From: Pseudomonas sp. RIT-PI-q | GTDB taxonomy: Bacteria > Pseudomonadota > Gammaproteobacteria > Pseudomonadales > Pseudomonadaceae | Direction of reading: 5' to 3' | Length of the DNA: 64,000 bases | Assembly (NCBI RefSeq): GCF_001297125.1 | Contig: NZ_LHPC01000021.1 | Location: 282,031 to 346,030, forward strand | Shown: one piece after another, positions 50,164-62,840 of the stretch | Numbering within the stretch: the first letter of the stretch is position 1 | Layout: each line of letters begins with the position of its first letter | The notes under the pieces: model-generated | The model's input: only the letters and a program-made list of their open reading frames with translations | Told to the model about the DNA's origin: nothing | Database searches by the model: none | Made by a program: the position numbers and the translations under genes

Positions 50164-51963
50164 GTGAGTGATTTGAGTCATATCCGCAATTTCTCCATCA
50201 TCGCCCACATTGACCATGGCAAGTCGACGCTGGCCGATCGCTTCATCCAGATGTGCGGCGGCCTTGCCGAGCGCGAAATGGAAGCCCAGGTGCTGGACTC
50301 CATGGACCTGGAACGTGAACGCGGGATCACCATCAAGGCCCACAGCGTCACCCTGTATTACACCGCCAAAGACGGCATCAAATACCAGCTGAACTTCATT
50401 GACACCCCGGGCCACGTTGACTTCACCTATGAAGTCAGCCGGTCGCTGGCGGCCTGTGAAGGTGCGTTGCTGGTGGTCGATGCCGGTCAGGGCGTTGAAG
50501 CGCAGTCGGTTGCCAACTGCTACACGGCGATCGAGCAGGGCCTGGAAGTCATGCCGGTCCTGAACAAGATCGACCTGCCACAGGCCGATCCGGACCGCGT
50601 CAAAGAAGAAATCGAGAAAATCATCGGCATCGATGCCACCGATGCGGTCGAGTGCAGCGCCAAGACTGGCCTGGGCGTCGACGAGGTGCTCGAGCGTCTG
50701 GTCAAGACCATTCCTGCGCCGACCGGCAACTACGAAGATCCGCTGCAAGCGTTGATCATCGACTCCTGGTTCGACAACTACCTGGGCGTTGTCTCCCTGG
50801 TACGTGTACGTCACGGTCGTGTGAAGAAGGGCGACAAGATCCTGGTCAAGTCCACCGGCAAGATCCACCTGGTGGACAGCGTCGGTGTCTTCAACCCGAA
50901 ACACACTGCTACCGTTGATCTGAAGGCCGGCGAAGTAGGCTTCATCATCGCCGGTATCAAGGACATCCACGGTGCGCCGGTCGGTGACACCCTGACCTTG
51001 AGCTCCACCCCCGACGTTGACGTGCTGCCAGGCTTCAAACGCATCCAGCCACAGGTTTACGCCGGCCTGTTCCCGGTCAGCTCCGACGACTTCGAAGATT
51101 TCCGTGAAGCCCTGCAAAAGCTCACGCTCAACGATTCGTCCCTGCAGTACACCCCGGAAAGTTCCGACGCCCTGGGCTTCGGCTTCCGTTGCGGGTTCCT
51201 CGGCATGCTGCACATGGAAATCATCCAGGAGCGCCTGGAGCGCGAGTACGACCTGGACCTGATCACCACGGCGCCGACGGTAATTTTCGAGCTGTTGCTG
51301 AAAACCGGTGAAACGATTTACGTCGATAACCCGTCGAAGCTGCCGGACCTGTCCTCGATCGAAGACATGCGTGAACCGATCGTGCGGGCCAATATTCTTG
51401 TGCCGCAAGAGCACCTGGGCAACGTCATTACCCTGTGCATCGAGAAGCGTGGCGTGCAACACGACATGCTGTTCCTCGGTACTCAGGTCCAGGTGACCTA
51501 CGATTTGCCGATGAACGAAGTGGTCCTGGACTTCTTCGACCGTCTGAAATCCACCAGCCGCGGCTATGCTTCGCTGGATTACCATTTCGATCGTTATCAA
51601 TCGGCTAATCTGGTGAAACTGGATGTGCTGATCAACGGTGACAAGGTCGACGCCCTGGCGCTGATCGTGCACAAGGATAACGCGCACTACAAAGGTCGCC
51701 AGTTGACCGAGAAAATGAAAGAACTGATTCCGCGCCAGATGTTCGATGTCGCGATCCAGGCCGCCATTGGCGGGCAGATCATTGCGCGGACCTCCGTCAA
51801 GGCACTCAGAAAGAACGTATTGGCCAAATGCTACGGCGGTGACGTTAGCCGTAAGAAAAAACTGCTTGAAAAGCAAAAGGCCGGTAAGAAACGCATGAAG
51901 CAAGTCGGCAACGTGGAAATTCCACAGGAAGCCTTCCTTGCAGTGCTCAGGTTGGATAGTTAG
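50164..51963 (+). CDS. lepA: Elongation factor 4 (LepA)
   Basis: This 599-aa translational GTPase acts in ribosome biogenesis and initiation. The G domain shows [29 protein letters not shown] and NKIDLP. The domains II, III and V shared with EF-G are followed by the unique C-terminal tail. It starts at GTG. In P. aeruginosa its upstream neighbour is mucD; here it follows lptG. Confidence 0.96.
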   Translation: MSDLSHIRNFSIIAHIDHGKSTLADRFIQMCGGLAEREMEAQVLDSMDLERERGITIKAHSVTLYYTAKDGIKYQLNFIDTPGHVDFTYEVSRSLAACEGALLVVDAGQGVEAQSVANCYTAIEQGLEVMPVLNKIDLPQADPDRVKEEIEKIIGIDATDAVECSAKTGLGVDEVLERLVKTIPAPTGNYEDPLQALIIDSWFDNYLGVVSLVRVRHGRVKKGDKILVKSTGKIHLVDSVGVFNPKHTATVDLKAGEVGFIIAGIKDIHGAPVGDTLTLSSTPDVDVLPGFKRIQPQVYAGLFPVSSDDFEDFREALQKLTLNDSSLQYTPESSDALGFGFRCGFLGMLHMEIIQERLEREYDLDLITTAPTVIFELLLKTGETIYVDNPSKLPDLSSIEDMREPIVRANILVPQEHLGNVITLCIEKRGVQHDMLFLGTQVQVTYDLPMNEVVLDFFDRLKSTSRGYASLDYHFDRYQSANLVKLDVLINGDKVDALALIVHKDNAHYKGRQLTEKMKELIPRQMFDVAIQAAIGGQIIARTSVKALRKNVLAKCYGGDVSRKKKLLEKQKAGKKRMKQVGNVEIPQEAFLAVLRLDS

Positions 51964-51968
51964 GTCCT

Positions 51969-52823
51969 ATGTCACTAAATTTCCCGCTGTTGCTGGTCAT
52001 CGCCGTGTTCGTCTGCGGCCTGTTGGCGTTGCTCGATCTGGTTTTCCTGGCGCCGCGTCGGCGTGCCGCCATTGCCTCCTATCAGGGCAGCGTCAGCCAG
52101 CCTGACGGGTTGGTGGTCGAGAAACTGAACAAAGAGCCGCTGCTGGTCGAATACGGCAAGTCGTTCTTCCCGGTGTTGTTCATCGTGCTGGTCCTGCGTT
52201 CGTTCCTGGTGGAACCGTTCCAGATTCCGTCCGGCTCGATGAAACCGACCCTGGACGTTGGCGACTTCATTTTGGTGAATAAATTTTCTTACGGGATCCG
52301 CCTGCCGGTGATCGACAAGAAAGTCATCGAAGTCGGTGATCCGCAGCGCGGTGATGTGATGGTGTTCCGCTACCCGAGCGATCCGAACGTCAACTACATT
52401 AAACGTGTGGTCGGCCTGCCGGGTGACCAGATTCGTTACACCGCTGACAAGCGTCTGTTCGTCAATGGCGCGTCGATCGCCGAACAATTGGTCGGCTCCG
52501 AGCCGGGCACATTGGGCAGCGCCGAGCTCTACAAGGAAAAACTCGGCGTCGCCGAGCACCTGATCCGCAAGGAAATGAGCCGTTATCGGGCGTCGCCGGA
52601 CCATACCTGGACCGTGCCTGCCGGGCACTACTTCATGATGGGCGACAACCGCGACAACTCGAACGACAGTCGCTACTGGGATGATCCGAGCATTCCCAAG
52701 GATCTGCTGGGCATGGTTCCCGACAAGAATATCGTCGGCAAGGCCTTCGCAGTCTGGATGAGCTGGCCGGAACCTAAACTCAGTCACCTGCCGAATTTCT
52801 CGCGGGTTGGCCTGATCAAGTAA
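51969..52823 (+). CDS. lepB: Signal peptidase I
   Basis: This 284-aa membrane serine protease has two N-terminal helices (about 4-25 and 66-80), nucleophile Ser90 (IPSGSMKPTL), the general-base lysine in NYIKRVVGLPGD and the late GDNRDNSNDSRYW box. It removes signal peptides. It follows lepA by 5 bp, the classic lepAB pair. Confidence 0.96.
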   Translation: MSLNFPLLLVIAVFVCGLLALLDLVFLAPRRRAAIASYQGSVSQPDGLVVEKLNKEPLLVEYGKSFFPVLFIVLVLRSFLVEPFQIPSGSMKPTLDVGDFILVNKFSYGIRLPVIDKKVIEVGDPQRGDVMVFRYPSDPNVNYIKRVVGLPGDQIRYTADKRLFVNGASIAEQLVGSEPGTLGSAELYKEKLGVAEHLIRKEMSRYRASPDHTWTVPAGHYFMMGDNRDNSNDSRYWDDPSIPKDLLGMVPDKNIVGKAFAVWMSWPEPKLSHLPNFSRVGLIK

Positions 52824-52831
52824 TCACACAC

Positions 52832-52852
52832 GGCGCTGTTGAACACAGCGCC
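52832..52852. promoter_or_regulatory. Perfect hairpin between lepB and rnc
   Basis: GGCGCTGT-TGAAC-ACAGCGCC has no T tract after it, so it is not an obvious terminator. A stem in the rnc leader could be an RNase III processing site, as known for rnc autoregulation in E. coli. Confidence 0.4.
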
Positions 52853-52921
52853 GAATGCATTTCTGGAGTCGGCACAATCGGCACCGGAAGCATGAAAACA
52901 ATGATATTCAGGACGTAATTT

Positions 52922-53011
52922 TTGAACACAGCGTTAAGTGTCCCAAGCCTGCGCCGCATCACGGCGATGGCGGTGGAATCCAACCACGAACTCAGCGTGG
53001 GTAAACCGTGA
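52922..53011 (+). CDS. Possible 29-codon leader ORF coupled to rnc
   Basis: From TTG at 52922 a short frame (ending [12 protein letters not shown]) stops in a GTGA overlap with the rnc start. AGGA lies about 7 bases upstream. In P. aeruginosa a DUF4845 gene lies between lepB and rnc; here it is missing, and this frame does not obviously match it. It may only be a coupled leader or chance. Confidence 0.3.
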   Translation: MNTALSVPSLRRITAMAVESNHELSVGKP

Positions 53012-53697
53012 GCGTCTCCTTAAGCCGTCTCGAGCGTCAGCTCGGCTACACCTTCAAGGATCAGGAACTGATGGTCCTGGCCCTGACTCACCGCAGCTTT
53101 GCCGGGCGTAACAACGAACGCCTGGAATTCCTCGGTGATGCCATCCTTAACTTCGTCGCCGGCGAGGCGCTGTTCGATCGCTTCCCGCTGGCACGCGAAG
53201 GCCAGCTGTCGCGTTTGCGCGCCCGCCTGGTGAAAGGTGAGACCCTGGCCGTGCTGGCCCGCGGTTTCGATCTGGGCGATTACTTGCGCCTGGGTTCCGG
53301 TGAGTTGAAAAGCGGCGGTTTCCGTCGCGAGTCGATTCTGGCCGATGCCCTCGAAGCGCTGATTGGTGCGATCTACCTGGACGCCGGCATGGACATGGCG
53401 CGCGAGCGCGTGCTGGCCTGGCTGGCCGGTGAGTTCGAAGGCCTGACGCTGGTCGACACCAACAAAGATCCGAAAACCCGCCTGCAAGAGTTTCTGCAGT
53501 CGCGGGGCTGTGAGCTGCCACGTTACGAAGTGGTGGATATCCAGGGTGAGCCGCATTGCCGGACGTTCTTCGTCGAATGTGAAATCACCTTACTGAATGA
53601 AAAAAGCCGAGGTCAGGGTGTGAGCCGTCGTATTGCCGAACAGGTAGCGGCCGCCGCAGCACTGATTGCCCTGGGCGTGGAGAATGGCCATGACTGA
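53008..53697 (+). CDS. rnc: Ribonuclease III
   Basis: This 229-aa dsRNA endonuclease has the catalytic signature [14 protein letters not shown] (about 37-50), a second acidic site in [20 protein letters not shown], and a C-terminal dsRBD (about 155-225). It begins at GTG and overlaps era by 8 bp, the conserved rnc-era arrangement. Confidence 0.96.
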   Translation: MSVSLSRLERQLGYTFKDQELMVLALTHRSFAGRNNERLEFLGDAILNFVAGEALFDRFPLAREGQLSRLRARLVKGETLAVLARGFDLGDYLRLGSGELKSGGFRRESILADALEALIGAIYLDAGMDMARERVLAWLAGEFEGLTLVDTNKDPKTRLQEFLQSRGCELPRYEVVDIQGEPHCRTFFVECEITLLNEKSRGQGVSRRIAEQVAAAAALIALGVENGHD

Positions 53698-54592
53698 TTC
53701 AACTGCAACTCGCTGTGGCTATGTCGCCATCGTTGGCCGTCCGAACGTGGGCAAGTCCACGCTGCTGAACCACATCCTCGGTCAGAAGCTGGCGATCACC
53801 TCGCGCAAGCCTCAGACCACTCGCCACAACATGCTGGGCATCAAGACCGAAGGCGCCGTTCAGGCGATCTACGTCGATACCCCGGGCATGCACAAGGGCG
53901 GCGAAAAGGCCCTGAACCGCTACATGAACAAGACCGCTTCGGCAGCGTTGAAAGACGTCGACGTGGTGATCTTCGTGGTGGACCGCACCAAGTGGACCGA
54001 CGAAGACCAGATGGTCCTCGAACGCGTCCAGTACGTGACCGGCCCGCTGATCGTGGCGCTGAACAAGACCGACCGCATCGAAGACAAAGCCGAGCTGATG
54101 CCGCACCTGAGCTGGTTGCAGGAACAGCTGCCGAACGCGCAGATCATGCCGATCTCGGCCCAGCACGGGCACAACCTCGAAGCGCTGGAGCGGGTGATTG
54201 CCGGTTACCTGCCGGAAAACGATCACTTCTTCCCGGAAGACCAGATCACCGACCGCAGCAGCCGCTTCCTCGCCGCTGAACTGGTGCGCGAAAAAATCAT
54301 GCGCCAGATGGGCGCCGAGCTGCCGTACCAGATCACCGTGGAAATCGAAGAGTTCAAGCAGCAGGGGAAAACCCTGCACATCCACGCGTTGATCCTCGTC
54401 GAACGTGACGGTCAGAAGAAAATCATCATTGGCGACAAGGGCGAGCGGATCAAACGCATCGGCACCGAGGCGCGCAAGGACATGGAGCTGCTGTTCGACT
54501 CCAAGATCATGCTCAACCTCTGGGTGAAAGTGAAAGGCGGCTGGTCCGACGACGAGCGCGCCTTGCGTTCGCTGGGTTACGGCGACTTGTAA
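53690..54592 (+). CDS. era: GTPase Era
   Basis: This 300-aa protein has an N-terminal GTPase domain ([12 protein letters not shown]) and a C-terminal KH domain that binds the 3' end of 16S rRNA in 30S maturation ([16 protein letters not shown]). ATG at 53690, inside the end of rnc. Confidence 0.97.
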   Translation: MTDSTATRCGYVAIVGRPNVGKSTLLNHILGQKLAITSRKPQTTRHNMLGIKTEGAVQAIYVDTPGMHKGGEKALNRYMNKTASAALKDVDVVIFVVDRTKWTDEDQMVLERVQYVTGPLIVALNKTDRIEDKAELMPHLSWLQEQLPNAQIMPISAQHGHNLEALERVIAGYLPENDHFFPEDQITDRSSRFLAAELVREKIMRQMGAELPYQITVEIEEFKQQGKTLHIHALILVERDGQKKIIIGDKGERIKRIGTEARKDMELLFDSKIMLNLWVKVKGGWSDDERALRSLGYGDL

Positions 54593-54620
54593 CCCCGATC
54601 TGCGCTACACCGTAGAACCC

Positions 54621-54710
54621 TGTGGGAGCGGGCTTGCCCGCGATGAGGATGTAACATTCAGCAGAGATGTCGAATGTGAATCCGCCATCGCGGGCAAGCC
54701 CGCTCCCACA
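54621..54710. repeat. REP pair, GGGAGCGGGCTTGCCCGCGA type
   Basis: Inverted arms at 54621-54644 and 54687-54710 lie between era and recO, which run in the same direction. Confidence 0.88.
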
Positions 54711-54757
54711 TTTGGTTTGTGTTGATTTCAAGACGGCATTCCTTCAGCGAGACTTCC

Positions 54758-55447
54758 ATGTCCTCAGCTCCGCCTCCCGGCCAACTCGCCTACGTGCTCC
54801 ACAGCCGCGCCTACCGCGAAAGCAGTGCGCTGGTGGATTTCCTCACGCCGCAAGGTCGGCTGCGGGCGGTGTTGCGCAGTGCGCGGGGCAAGGCCGGGAC
54901 ACTGGCGCGGCCGTTCGTGCCGCTGGAAGTCGAGTTTCGCGGTCGTGGTGAGTTGAAGAATGTCGGCCGCATGGAAAGTGCCGGCATTTCTACCTGGCTC
55001 AATGGTGAGGCGCTGTTCAGCGGTCTCTACCTCAATGAACTGCTGATTCGCCTGCTGCCCGCCGAAGATCCGCATCCTGGGGTCTTCGATCACTACGCCG
55101 CGACATTGCTGGCTCTGGCCGAAGGCCGTCCGCTGGAGCCGTTGCTGCGCTCCTTCGAATGGCGGTTGCTGGATGATTTGGGTTATGGCTTTGCCCTGAC
55201 CACCGACATCCACGGCGAGCCCATTGCGTCAGACGGGCTTTACCGTTTGCAGGTGGATGCGGGGTTGGAGCGGGTTTACCTGCTGCAACCCGGTCTGTTC
55301 AACGGCACCGAACTGCTGGCCATGGCCGAAGCCGACTGGACCGCGCCCGGCGCGCTGTCCGCCGCCAAGCGTCTGATGCGCCAGGCGCTGGCCGTTCATC
55401 TGGGCGGTCGTCCTTTAGTCAGTCGCGAGTTGTTCCGAAAGCCGTAG
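54758..55447 (+). CDS. recO: DNA repair protein RecO
   Basis: This 229-aa protein has an OB-fold N-terminus ([19 protein letters not shown]) and a helical C-terminal part. With RecF and RecR it loads RecA onto SSB-coated DNA. The start at 54758 matches the family. It lacks the zinc cysteines found in Gram-positive RecO, as expected for this group. Confidence 0.92.
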   Translation: MSSAPPPGQLAYVLHSRAYRESSALVDFLTPQGRLRAVLRSARGKAGTLARPFVPLEVEFRGRGELKNVGRMESAGISTWLNGEALFSGLYLNELLIRLLPAEDPHPGVFDHYAATLLALAEGRPLEPLLRSFEWRLLDDLGYGFALTTDIHGEPIASDGLYRLQVDAGLERVYLLQPGLFNGTELLAMAEADWTAPGALSAAKRLMRQALAVHLGGRPLVSRELFRKP

Positions 55448-55494
55448 TCTCCCCGTATGCTGTGCGCCGAATCTTTAAATTCAGGAGTGCTTCC

Positions 55495-56241
55495 GTGACC
55501 ACCAGCAATCGCATTCTTCTTGGCGTGAACATCGACCACGTTGCCACCCTGCGTCAGGCCCGGGGCACTCGCTATCCCGATCCGGTCAAGGCAGCACTGG
55601 ACGCGGAAGAGGCGGGCGCTGACGGCATCACCGTGCACCTGCGCGAAGACCGCCGGCACATTCAGGAGCGCGACGGGCTGCTGCCCCAGGGTGTGCTGCA
55701 GACCCGCATGAATTTTGGAATGGGCGTCACCGAAGAGATGATGGCGTTCGCCGGACGCCTCCGGCCGGCGCACATTTGCCTGGGGCCGGAAACCCGCCAG
55801 GAGCTGACCACCGAAGGCGGCCTGGACGTGGCGGGGCAGGGAGCGCGGCTCAAGGCAGCGGTTGATCGCTTGGCGAAAATCGGCTGTGAAGTATCGCTGT
55901 TCATCGATGCGGACGAGCGGCAGATTGCGGCGTCCAAGCGTGTCGGTGCGCCGGCGATCGAGTGGCACGCCGGCCGTTACGCAGACGCCGAGACGCCGAC
56001 TGAAGTGGCGGAAGAACTCAAGCGCGTCGCCGATGGCGTGGCGTTTGGTCTGGCACAGGGCTTGATCGTCAATGCCGGCCACGGTCTGCACTATCACAAC
56101 GTTGAAGCCGTGGCGGCGATCAAGGGCATCAACGAATTGAACATCGGCCATGCGCTGGTGGCCCATGCGTTGTTTGTCGGGTTCAAGTCGGCGGTGTCGG
56201 AGATGAAGGCACTGATTCTGGCTGCTGCTTTGAAAGGCTAG
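55495..56241 (+). CDS. pdxJ: Pyridoxine 5'-phosphate synthase
   Basis: This 248-aa TIM-barrel enzyme closes the pyridoxine ring from 1-deoxy-D-xylulose-5-phosphate and 3-amino-2-oxopropyl phosphate. [16 protein letters not shown] opens the protein, and [10 protein letters not shown] and [11 protein letters not shown] are typical. GTG start at 55495, 7 bases after CAGGAG. Confidence 0.95.
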   Translation: MTTSNRILLGVNIDHVATLRQARGTRYPDPVKAALDAEEAGADGITVHLREDRRHIQERDGLLPQGVLQTRMNFGMGVTEEMMAFAGRLRPAHICLGPETRQELTTEGGLDVAGQGARLKAAVDRLAKIGCEVSLFIDADERQIAASKRVGAPAIEWHAGRYADAETPTEVAEELKRVADGVAFGLAQGLIVNAGHGLHYHNVEAVAAIKGINELNIGHALVAHALFVGFKSAVSEMKALILAAALKG

Positions 56242-56254
56242 ATCGGCGGCGCTG

Positions 56255-56346
56255 CCTTCGCGGGCAAGCCTCGCTCCTACAGGTCCGTGTTGAGCCTCAA
56301 CGTTGTGTTCGACGCAGATCTGTAGGAGCGAGGCTTGCCCGCGAAA
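56255..56346. repeat. REP pair, GTAGGAGCGAGGCTTGCCCGCGA type
   Basis: Inverted arms (56255-56282 and 56321-56346) lie between convergent pdxJ and mltF. This is one of the gene-order junctions discussed in the findings. Confidence 0.87.
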
Positions 56347-56368
56347 GCGTCCTCGAATCACCAAAAAT

Positions 56369-58103
<1,735 letters not shown>

Positions 58104-61100
58104 ATGTTGATCCTGCGCGGCGCTCCTGCCCTTTCTGCCTTTCGCCACAGCAAACTCCTTGAGCAACTGAGCCAGAAGGTCCCGGCTGTCAGCGGCTTGT
58201 ATGCTGAATTCGCTCACTTCGCCGAAGTCACCGGCGTCCTGACCGGCGACGAACAGCAGGTGCTCGCGCGCCTTCTGAAGTACGGCCCAAGTGTCCCGGT
58301 GCAAGAACCGACCGGTCGTCTGTTCCTCGTGTTGCCGCGTTTTGGCACCATCTCGCCGTGGTCCAGTAAAGCGAGCGACATTGCCCGCAACTGCGGCCTG
58401 GGCAAGATCCAGCGCCTGGAGCGCGGCATCGCGTTCTACGTGGCCGGCCAATTCAGCGACGCCGAAGCGCAGCTGATCGAAGGTGCCTTGCACGACCGCA
58501 TGACCCAGATCGTCCTTGCCAACCTTGAACAAGCCGCCGGCCTGTTCAGCCACGCCGAGCCGAAACCGCTGACCGCGATCGACGTGCTGGGTGGCGGCCG
58601 CGCCGCGCTGGAAAAAGCCAACACCGAGCTGGGCCTGGCCCTGGCCGAAGACGAGATCGACTACCTGGTCGCCGCCTTCGTTGGCTTGAAGCGCAACCCG
58701 CACGACATCGAACTGATGATGTTCGCCCAGGCGAACTCCGAGCACTGCCGTCACAAGATCTTCAACGCCAGTTGGGATATCGACGGTCAGAGCCAGGAAA
58801 AAAGCCTGTTCGGCATGATCAAGAACACCTACCAGATGCACAGCGAAGGCGTTCTGTCGGCTTATAAGGACAACGCTTCGGTGATCGTCGGTAACGTCGC
58901 CGGCCGTTTCTTCCCGGACCCTGAAACCCGCCAGTACGGCGCGGTGCAGGAACCGGTGCACATTTTGATGAAAGTCGAAACGCACAACCACCCGACCGCG
59001 ATTGCCCCGTTCCCGGGCGCATCCACCGGTTCCGGTGGCGAGATCCGCGACGAAGGCGCGACCGGTCGTGGTGCCAAGCCCAAGGCTGGCCTGACCGGTT
59101 TCACCGTATCCAACCTGCAAATCCCGGGCTTTGAACAGCCGTGGGAAGTGCCGTACGGCAAACCGGAGCGCATCGTTACCGCGCTGGACATCATGATTGA
59201 AGGCCCGCTGGGTGGCGCCGCGTTCAACAACGAATTCGGTCGTCCAGCCCTGACCGGTTACTTCCGTACCTTCGAACAGTCGATCACCACCCCGCGTGGC
59301 GACGAAGTTCGTGGTTACCACAAGCCGATCATGCTGGCCGGTGGCATGGGTAACATCCGTGCAGAACACGTACAGAAAGGCGAGATCACCGTCGGCTCCA
59401 AGCTGATCGTGCTCGGCGGCCCGGCGATGCTTATCGGCCTGGGTGGCGGCGCCGCTTCCTCCATGGCCACCGGCACCAGCTCGGCTGACCTGGACTTCGC
59501 CTCGGTACAGCGCGAAAACCCTGAGATGGAACGCCGCTGCCAGGAAGTCATCGACCGTTGCTGGCAACTGGGTGACAAAAACCCGATCAGCTTCATCCAC
59601 GACGTCGGCGCGGGCGGTCTGTCCAACGCCTTCCCGGAACTGGTCAACGATGGCAACCGTGGCGGTCGCTTCGAACTGCGCAACATTCCAAACGACGAGC
59701 CGGGCATGGCCCCGCACGAAATCTGGAGTAACGAATCCCAGGAACGCTACGTTCTGGCGGTCGGCCCGGCGGACTTCGAACGCTTCCAGGCGATCTGCGA
59801 ACGTGAGCGTTGCCCGTTTGCCGTGGTCGGCGAAGCCACTGCCGAGCCGCAACTGACGGTCACCGACAGCCACTTCGGCAACAGCCCGGTGGACATGCCA
59901 CTCGAAGTGCTGCTGGGCAAAGCCCCGCGCATGCACCGTTCGGCCGTTCGTGAAAACGAACTGGGCGACGATTTCGATCCGTCGACGCTGGACATTGCCG
60001 ACTGCGTTGAACGCGTCCTGCATCACCCGGCCGTTGCGAGCAAAAGCTTCCTGATCACCATCGGCGACCGCACCATCACCGGCCTCGTGGCCCGTGACCA
60101 AATGGTCGGCCCGTGGCAAGTTCCGGTGGCCGACGTTGCCGTCACCGCCACCAGCTTCGACGTCTACACCGGTGAAGCCATGGCCATGGGCGAGCGTACT
60201 CCGCTGGCACTGCTGGACGCTCCGGCGTCGGGCCGCATGGCCATCGGCGAAACCCTGACCAACATCGCCGCTTCGCGCATCAACAAGATCTCCGACATCA
60301 AACTGTCGGCGAACTGGATGTCGGCGGCCGGTCACCCGGGTGAAGACGCGCGTCTGTACGACACCGTGAAAGCGGTCGGCATGGAATTGTGCCCGGACCT
60401 GGGCATCACCATTCCAGTGGGCAAGGACTCGATGTCCATGGCCACGCGCTGGAACGACAATGGCGAAGACAAGACTGTCACCTCGCCGATGTCGCTGATC
60501 GTGACCGGTTTCGCGCCTGTGGCTGACATCCGTCAGACCCTGACGCCGGAACTGCGCATGGACAAAGGCACCACCGACCTGATCCTGATCGACCTGGGCC
60601 GTGGCCAGAACCGCATGGGCGCCTCGATCCTGGCCCAGGTTCACGGCAAGCTTGGCTCGCAAGCACCGGACGTCGATGATGCCGAAGACCTGAAAGCCTT
60701 CTTCGCGGTGATCCAGGGCCTCAACGCCGACGGTCACTTGCTGGCTTACCACGACCGTTCCGACGGTGGTCTGCTGACCAGCGTTGTCGAAATGGCCTTC
60801 GCCGGTCATTGCGGCCTGAGCCTGAACCTCGACGGCCTGGCAGAAACCTCCGCCGACATCGCCGCGATCCTGTTCAACGAAGAACTGGGCGCGGTGATCC
60901 AGGTTCGCCAGGACGCGACCCCGGACATCCTCGCGCAGTTCAGCGCTGCCGGTTTGGGCGAGTGCGTGTCGGTGATCGGTCAGCCGATGAACAACGGCCA
61001 GATCAACATCACCTTCAACGGCGAAACCGTGTTCGAAGGTCAGCGTCGTCTGCTGCAACGTACCTGGGCTGAAACCAGCTACCAGATCCAGCGTCTGCGT

Positions 61101-62000
61101 GATAACGCCGACTGCGCCGAGCAAGAGTTCGACGTGCTGCTGGAAGAAGACAACCCGGGCCTGAGCGTCAAGCTGAGCTACGACGTCAACCAGGACGTCG
61201 CCGCGCCTTACATCAAGAAAGGCATCCGCCCACAGGTTGCCGTGCTGCGTGAGCAGGGCGTCAACGGTCAGGTGGAAATGGCGGCCGCGTTCGACCGCGC
61301 CGGTTTCAACGCGATCGACGTGCACATGAGCGACATTCTGGCCGGCCGTGTCGACCTGAACGAGTTCAAAGGTCTGGTGGCGTGCGGCGGTTTCTCCTAC
61401 GGCGACGTGCTGGGTGCCGGCGAAGGCTGGGCCAAGTCCGCGCTGTTTAACAGCCGCGCTCGCGATGCGTTCCAGGGCTTCTTCGAACGTAACGACAGCT
61501 TCACCCTCGGTGTGTGCAACGGTTGCCAGATGATGTCCAACCTGCACGAACTGATCCCGGGCAGCGAGTTCTGGCCGCACTTCGTGCGTAACCGTTCCGA
61601 GCAGTTCGAAGCCCGTGTGGCGATGGTTCAGGTTCAGGAGTCGAACTCGATCTTCCTGCAAGGCATGGCTGGTTCGCGCATGCCGATCGCCATTGCTCAT
61701 GGTGAAGGTCATGCCGAGTTCGCCAGTGAAGAAGCGTTGCTGGAAGCGGATCTGTCGGGTTGTGTGGCGATGCGTTTCGTCGACAACCATGGCAAGGTCA
61801 CCGAAAGCTACCCGGCCAACCCGAACGGCTCGCCGCGCGGGATCACCGGTTTGACCAGCCGCGACGGTCGCGGGGCGATCATGATGCCGCCCCCGGAGCG
61901 GGGGTTCCGCGCGGTACAGAACTCGTGGCGTTCGGAAGACTGGAACGAAGACGCACCTTGGATGCGTATGTTCCGTAATGCTCGCGTCTGGGTGAACTAA
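58104..62000 (+). CDS. purL: Phosphoribosylformylglycinamidine synthase
   Basis: This is a 1298-aa large-type PurL, step 4 of purine synthesis, converting FGAR to FGAM with glutamine and ATP. From N to C it shows the N-terminal domain, a linker, the FGAM synthetase domain ([19 protein letters not shown] near 290-310) and the glutaminase domain with nucleophile Cys in [10 protein letters not shown] (about 1140-1150) and the His/Glu pair near the end (AHGEGHAEF). Length is normal for gammaproteobacteria. A continuous antisense frame covers most of it and is ignored. Confidence 0.97.
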   Translation: MLILRGAPALSAFRHSKLLEQLSQKVPAVSGLYAEFAHFAEVTGVLTGDEQQVLARLLKYGPSVPVQEPTGRLFLVLPRFGTISPWSSKASDIARNCGLGKIQRLERGIAFYVAGQFSDAEAQLIEGALHDRMTQIVLANLEQAAGLFSHAEPKPLTAIDVLGGGRAALEKANTELGLALAEDEIDYLVAAFVGLKRNPHDIELMMFAQANSEHCRHKIFNASWDIDGQSQEKSLFGMIKNTYQMHSEGVLSAYKDNASVIVGNVAGRFFPDPETRQYGAVQEPVHILMKVETHNHPTAIAPFPGASTGSGGEIRDEGATGRGAKPKAGLTGFTVSNLQIPGFEQPWEVPYGKPERIVTALDIMIEGPLGGAAFNNEFGRPALTGYFRTFEQSITTPRGDEVRGYHKPIMLAGGMGNIRAEHVQKGEITVGSKLIVLGGPAMLIGLGGGAASSMATGTSSADLDFASVQRENPEMERRCQEVIDRCWQLGDKNPISFIHDVGAGGLSNAFPELVNDGNRGGRFELRNIPNDEPGMAPHEIWSNESQERYVLAVGPADFERFQAICERERCPFAVVGEATAEPQLTVTDSHFGNSPVDMPLEVLLGKAPRMHRSAVRENELGDDFDPSTLDIADCVERVLHHPAVASKSFLITIGDRTITGLVARDQMVGPWQVPVADVAVTATSFDVYTGEAMAMGERTPLALLDAPASGRMAIGETLTNIAASRINKISDIKLSANWMSAAGHPGEDARLYDTVKAVGMELCPDLGITIPVGKDSMSMATRWNDNGEDKTVTSPMSLIVTGFAPVADIRQTLTPELRMDKGTTDLILIDLGRGQNRMGASILAQVHGKLGSQAPDVDDAEDLKAFFAVIQGLNADGHLLAYHDRSDGGLLTSVVEMAFAGHCGLSLNLDGLAETSADIAAILFNEELGAVIQVRQDATPDILAQFSAAGLGECVSVIGQPMNNGQINITFNGETVFEGQRRLLQRTWAETSYQIQRLRDNADCAEQEFDVLLEEDNPGLSVKLSYDVNQDVAAPYIKKGIRPQVAVLREQGVNGQVEMAAAFDRAGFNAIDVHMSDILAGRVDLNEFKGLVACGGFSYGDVLGAGEGWAKSALFNSRARDAFQGFFERNDSFTLGVCNGCQMMSNLHELIPGSEFWPHFVRNRSEQFEARVAMVQVQESNSIFLQGMAGSRMPIAIAHGEGHAEFASEEALLEADLSGCVAMRFVDNHGKVTESYPANPNGSPRGITGLTSRDGRGAIMMPPPERGFRAVQNSWRSEDWNEDAPWMRMFRNARVWVN

Positions 62001-62005
62001 GGGCC

Positions 62006-62317
62006 GTGTATAAGCTCAGTTTTTTTGTTCCGGCCAGTCATGTCGAGGTGGTCAAGGGTGCTGTGTTCGCTGCCGGTGGTGGGCGGATCGGGGCTTATGA
62101 TCACTGTGCATGGCAGGTGTTGGGCCTGGGTCAGTTTCGTCCACTGGAGGGCAGTCAGCCGTTTATTGGTCAGGCGGGGCAGGTCGAGCAGGTTGAGGAA
62201 TGGAAGGTTGAGCTTGTGGTGGCGGATGAGTTGATTCGCTCGGTGGTGGAGGCTTTGAAACAGAATCATCCTTACGAGACGCCTGCTTACGAGGTTTGGC
62301 GGTTGGAGGATTTCTGA
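62006..62317 (+). CDS. NIF3/YqfO-like small protein
   Basis: This 103-aa protein resembles the stand-alone CutA-like domain of NIF3/YqfO proteins: MYKLSFFVPASHVEVVKGAV at the start, GRIGAYDHCAWQVLGLGQF in the middle and HPYETPAYEVWRLEDF at the end. The start is GTG, 5 bp after purL, so the two are likely co-transcribed. Function is not established. Confidence 0.82.
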   Translation: MYKLSFFVPASHVEVVKGAVFAAGGGRIGAYDHCAWQVLGLGQFRPLEGSQPFIGQAGQVEQVEEWKVELVVADELIRSVVEALKQNHPYETPAYEVWRLEDF

Positions 62318-62340
62318 TCCACTTGCCGCTGTAATAAGAA

Positions 62341-62367
62341 ACCCGCTGATTCGTCAGCGGGTTTTTT
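62341..62367 (+). terminator. purL operon terminator
   Basis: ACCCGCTGA-TTCG-TCAGCGGGT is a perfect 9-bp stem with six T after it. Confidence 0.92.
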
Positions 62368-62395
62368 ATTGCGCGAGATTTGACCCAACCCCCCC

Positions 62396-62533
62396 TGTAG
62401 GAGCTGGCTTGCCAGCGAAGGCGGCCTTATAGCCGACCAATCTGTCGCGTGTGTACACAATCCAAATGTGGGAGCTGGCTTGCCTGCGATGGCGGCCTGG
62501 TAGCCGACCAATCTCTCGCAGGTGTACATATCC
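62396..62533. repeat. Two degenerate REP-containing direct repeats
   Basis: Units starting at 62396 and 62467 (71 bp apart) each carry a GGAGCTGGCTTGCC(A/T)GCGA arm followed by GGCGGCCT...TAGCCGACCAATCT and a GTGTACA end. The arms are single and not paired. Confidence 0.8.
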
Positions 62534-62838
62534 ATTCCTGCGGTAACGGCAGCTTTCGGTTTCGCCCTTACGGCGAGTCCCTTTTGTCAAACGCCACAAA
62601 AGGAACCAAAAAGTCTTGCCCCAGCGTCCGGCCCCTCGCTAAGGCTCGGCGTTCCTTCGCTCCGGTATTCATCGGGGCGCATCGCCTTCGGTCTGCTTCG
62701 CGACGACCTCCTCTCGATGTGTTCGGCTGCGCCGAACGGCGCTACGCGCCTGCCCCCCAGATGAACACCTCCACTCAGCCTGCCGAAGGGGCGGGGGGAT
62801 CAAGATCAAAAGCTGAAGGCGAGCTAACGCTCGACCTC
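62534..62838. repeat. Conserved Pseudomonas intergenic repeat of unknown nature
   Basis: This 300-bp block (GCGAGTCCCTTTTGTCAAAC and onward, with TTCGGCTGCGCCGAACGGCG) resembles a mosaic sequence that I recall from many Pseudomonas chromosomes, where its translations are often listed as spurious small proteins. It has internal dyads but no clear gene. It could be the relic of a non-autonomous element. Confidence 0.5.
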
Positions 62839-62840
62839 TG

